DNA of 64,000 nucleotides from Marisa cornuarietis. Its lineage: Eukaryota; Mollusca; Gastropoda; Architaenioglossa; Ampullariidae. Of the stretch, positions 43,091 through 64,000 are shown piece by piece (position 1 is the stretch's first letter; every line of letters begins with the position of its first letter). The stretch spans positions 1,633,501 through 1,697,500 of the forward strand of contig SMMW01000606.1 in assembly GCA_004794655.1 (NCBI GenBank), written 5' to 3'. The notes under the pieces are model-generated. The model ran no database searches. It was given only the letters and a program-made list of their open reading frames with translations, and had not been told where the DNA came from. A program made the position numbers and the translations under genes.

Positions 43091-45676
43091 CTACTGACAC
43101 TGATTTAAAGGCTACAATGTAGATCAGACCTGCCCACCCCATTTTTCTCAGCAGTAGCATTCCCACTTAAAATATTACTTTCAATAGTATTTAGCCCATT
43201 GTCGGTAGCAACGCAAATTGCAAATTTCCTAACGAGAGATGTTACTGTTGAAAGTTTTCAGTCAGACAAAATGGTCTGCGCATAATTTTAAAATTCTTAA
43301 TATTAAATTTACAATGTCTTTAAGCTGCAACATCCATCTTGGCAAAATATTCCATCAACTGGCATGACAATTCGGGGAGGTTTCTCTGTTCCAAAGGGTA
43401 AGTAGCAGATATCGACTTTAAAAATAAAACTGATCAGTCAGTAAACCCAGCCTCTTGACACCCTCCCATACATATCTTTTAGGACATCTAAAGTGCTTAG
43501 ACCCCCTGCAAACCCACTAAAAACTTGCTCTAATCGATTGTTCACGTTGTCAGCCTGTCCGCATTGCTACTTTTGTTACTGGTGGTTCTTAGCACACGCC
43601 TCGCACTTGGACTTAAAAGAGAAAAGACGAGGGCGGTGCTTCATTAATTCATTCTCTTGTACTGTAACCGGAGTGATCTGTTTTAGCTGGTTAAATAATG
43701 TGAGCGGACCATCGGTCTGGATGTTAATATACACTGGACACACAAAGTTTATATGCTTAAAATACAGTGTTTTGTTTACAAACATATGACATCACGTATT
43801 CATTGACACACAAAGAGGTATGTAATTTCAAAAAGTCTAAATCATCTATCCTCTACATTAACATAAATCTTGAGAGAACCAGCAGCGTTTTCAGCAACTG
43901 TGCAACCCGTGATCTTAGGCTGAAAGCCTGACTTAGAACATCGAAAGTAGCAGTTTTATGAGAGGGAGGGAACTGGTGTTAAGTTTGTGACTCTTTGCGA
44001 GAGCTGCCATTGAGTAGAACCAGGAGTCTTTTCATCAGCCAGCCGTCTCTCTCTCTCTCGCGTGCAGAATATATACAGATACAGATGTGTATGTTAATGT
44101 GCTGCCCAGCACAACTACGAGTCCTCATTCATCTAGCTTTATGTTCTGTAGAGGTTTGGAGCTGCACTAGGTACCTGGTGTCCTTTCCGGTCTCAGGGTG
44201 CAGAATTTATGCATGACCTGCTTTCTACTCGAAAACAAGGTGCGAACAACGACTTTCGCCTGCTATTTTTGGAAGTGATGGCGCTACATCATCTGAGTTA
44301 CGGTCATGCGCGGTGCGTGCACTCACTGCTCGCGTGGACGACAGGGAGGATGCCGAGTGGAAGGGAAGGGCCGCCGGCGGTGCACGCTGTCTCAAACAAA
44401 CCCTCCTACTACAGTGAATTCATCGCCGTAGCTAGTTTTTAAAAAATAAATATTAGGTCCTGTCATAAAGCGTACCGGATACTAGATTTATTTCATGATT
44501 GAGACACTTTGTCTTTTCGCTGAGAGCATTCAACTGATTTTGAAGACGAGCAACAATTTCTAAAACACTCCTCTCATCAGCTAATTTGAGGATATTCAGT
44601 GTGCGTGTGTGTGTGAGAGAGAGAGAGAGAATGTCTGTGCGTGCGCGCGCGTCCTTGAGTGGAGGTTCCTCATTTTCTCCGTTAATTCGTTAATATTAGA
44701 TACAAACAAGAAAATGGCATGTCTATAGATGCAAATTTTGTATTTCTTAAAGCACTTTCTGCCACCACTAAATTTCCAAAGCATTTAAAATGGTAAAAAT
44801 GAAAAGCAACTCTGAAACGTAATACATTTTTGAGTTGCCATTTTCAAAGCAAGATACTCGTAAAGATAAACAAAAAGAATGTACAAAACGAAAAAAGTTT
44901 CACAGAAATAATGATCAGCTTATCTCTATTTTGTAACCAGAAATTCTAAATACCTAGAATTTCTGAATAAACATAGATTTACATGTTTATAAACCATTTT
45001 CTACACTTTAAAAACTGATAACGATTTTTCCTAATAACGAGTCTGACCTGGCATTGTTTCAATTTTTTAGACCATGTGGTAAAGTTAAGAGTTTGATTAA
45101 AATGGACAGACATGAAGGGGAAAGCAGCGCAAGGAGGAGTCATGGCTTTTATTTCAGTTGATGGCGACATATTCCTGGCACTCTTGCCGTTAGAATGGGG
45201 CAGTTCCGTTGTAGTAAATCGTTGTTCTTGTCTTCTAAAGGCCACACTTCAGTGTGACACGAAAATAGATAAAAGATACAGCTTTGTAAACCTATCAAAA
45301 TCAAAATAAAAAAGTACCAGAAGAGTACACAAGTTTTACCACTATGGAAAAATCAGAGTAAAAATATGACAAAGAATGACATTAATTTCTCAACGACGAT
45401 AAATTATTTCTTGTAAGTCTTTGCATTTAGCATTCAGTACATGCAGGCCATGCAGGCCATTTTCAAGAACAAAATATGTACTGAATTAAACTCATTATGT
45501 CATCCTAAGCCATTTAAGAAATATCAGTCGTAGTCTTTGCTTGTACTTCTTAAAACAGAAAAACGAAATAGGAAACAAATATCAAGACTATTAGGAGCAA
45601 CGTAGACAAACCAGTGAGATGTTCTAAAGCACATACAGAAAAAATTAACCTACTGAGAATTCCTCAAACAGTGGTT
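43089..45676. other. Region downstream of copy B (3'UTR and spacer)
   Basis: Includes the likely 3'UTR of copy B nearest 45676. Short frames at 43493-43789 and 44209-44442 show no family motif. CT and GA dinucleotide runs occur near 44047 and 44610. Confidence 0.5.
45147..45152 (-). terminator. Possible polyadenylation signal of copy B
   Basis: The first AATAAA seen on the minus strand downstream of the copy B stop, about 525 bp away. The distance is plausible for a 3'UTR, but the hexamer is common by chance. Confidence 0.25.
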
Positions 45677-63623
<17,947 letters not shown>

Positions 63624-64000
63624 CTGCGGAACACATTAGCAATGAATTCTTATGTCTCTGTTATCTATATTTTTATAACAATAATATGGCCATTTCAGTT
63701 GAACACTCAGAGCAAGGGCTTAAAGACCAACCTGAACGGTTTGCGGTTTTTTTGCAGATATCCGTAGATACAGACGATATAAAACTAACCTGTAAATTTC
63801 AGTCTCCAAAACCCACCCGTTAATTATCTGGTAACAAAGTACGCGATTAGCACCTGCTAGCTCTGAGAATGTGCTGGTGTCTTTATTCCTCTTTGTCCCT
63901 CAATGCAACTTTAAACTTTACGATTAAATAGTTATATTTATAATGTTGAAACGCGCATCTAAATATGAGCAGATATAAGATGTTATTCGCTATTAAAGAT

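Overview
The window is animal nuclear DNA from an invertebrate, most likely a mollusc (inference). The genes are split into many short GT-AG exons. The introns hold long CA/GT, GAT/ATC and ATT microsatellites, Jockey-superfamily (CR1/L2-like) LINEs with ATT-repeat tails, tRNA-derived SINEs and TIR-bearing MITE-like elements. There are no operons, ribosome binding sites or CRISPR arrays. The species cannot be named from sequence alone.

The only clear host genes are two tandem, head-to-tail paralogues on the minus strand. Both encode secreted thioester-containing proteins of the alpha-2-macroglobulin superfamily (TEP / CD109-like / A2M). Copy A runs from its start codon at 27155 down past the left edge. 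I traced 31 exon positions (27155 to 450); about three C-terminal exons lie outside. Copy B enters at the right edge at exon 12 (63623) and ends at a TAA at 45677-45679, giving 23 exons and 1030 visible residues. Exons 12-31 match one to one with the same phases. Both copies keep the GCGEQN thioester motif and have no internal stop, so both look functional.

The most interesting region is 12546-16993, where copy A carries three tandem alternative versions of exon 18. This exon encodes the variable bait-like segment followed by a conserved strand ([12 protein letters not shown] and relatives). All three enter in phase 1 and leave in phase 2, with lengths of 127, 148 and 139 bp (each 3n+1). Only one can be used per transcript without breaking frame. 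The flanking introns show that a larger cassette was duplicated, and decayed exon-like remnants lie at about 15168-15292 and 16824-16905. Copy B has one exon 18, beside an intron loaded with retroelements. This resembles the alternatively spliced bait regions known in insect and scallop TEPs, and suggests one gene making several immune or protease-trap specificities.

Layout by coordinate: 450-4130, copy A exons 31-26; 4711-7460, LINE copy 1; 7817-11992, exons 25-19 with an L1/Tx1-like relic; 12546-16467, the exon 18 array; 16936-27155, exons 17-1, with a perfect 3 x 123 bp triplication over the exon 7 acceptor; 27156-45676, an intergenic region of about 18.5 kb with a TATA-type promoter for copy A, a MITE-like element, SINEs, microsatellites and one cysteine-rich open frame I do not recognise; 45677-63623, copy B exons 34-12, whose introns hold an RT relic, a large palindrome, a LINE split by a SINE, and LINE copy 2.

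Both proteins carry Ser where complement C3 has its catalytic His, which suggests thioester chemistry unlike C3. Neither copy shows anaphylatoxin cysteines, and the visible C-terminus of copy B has no GPI-type hydrophobic tail.
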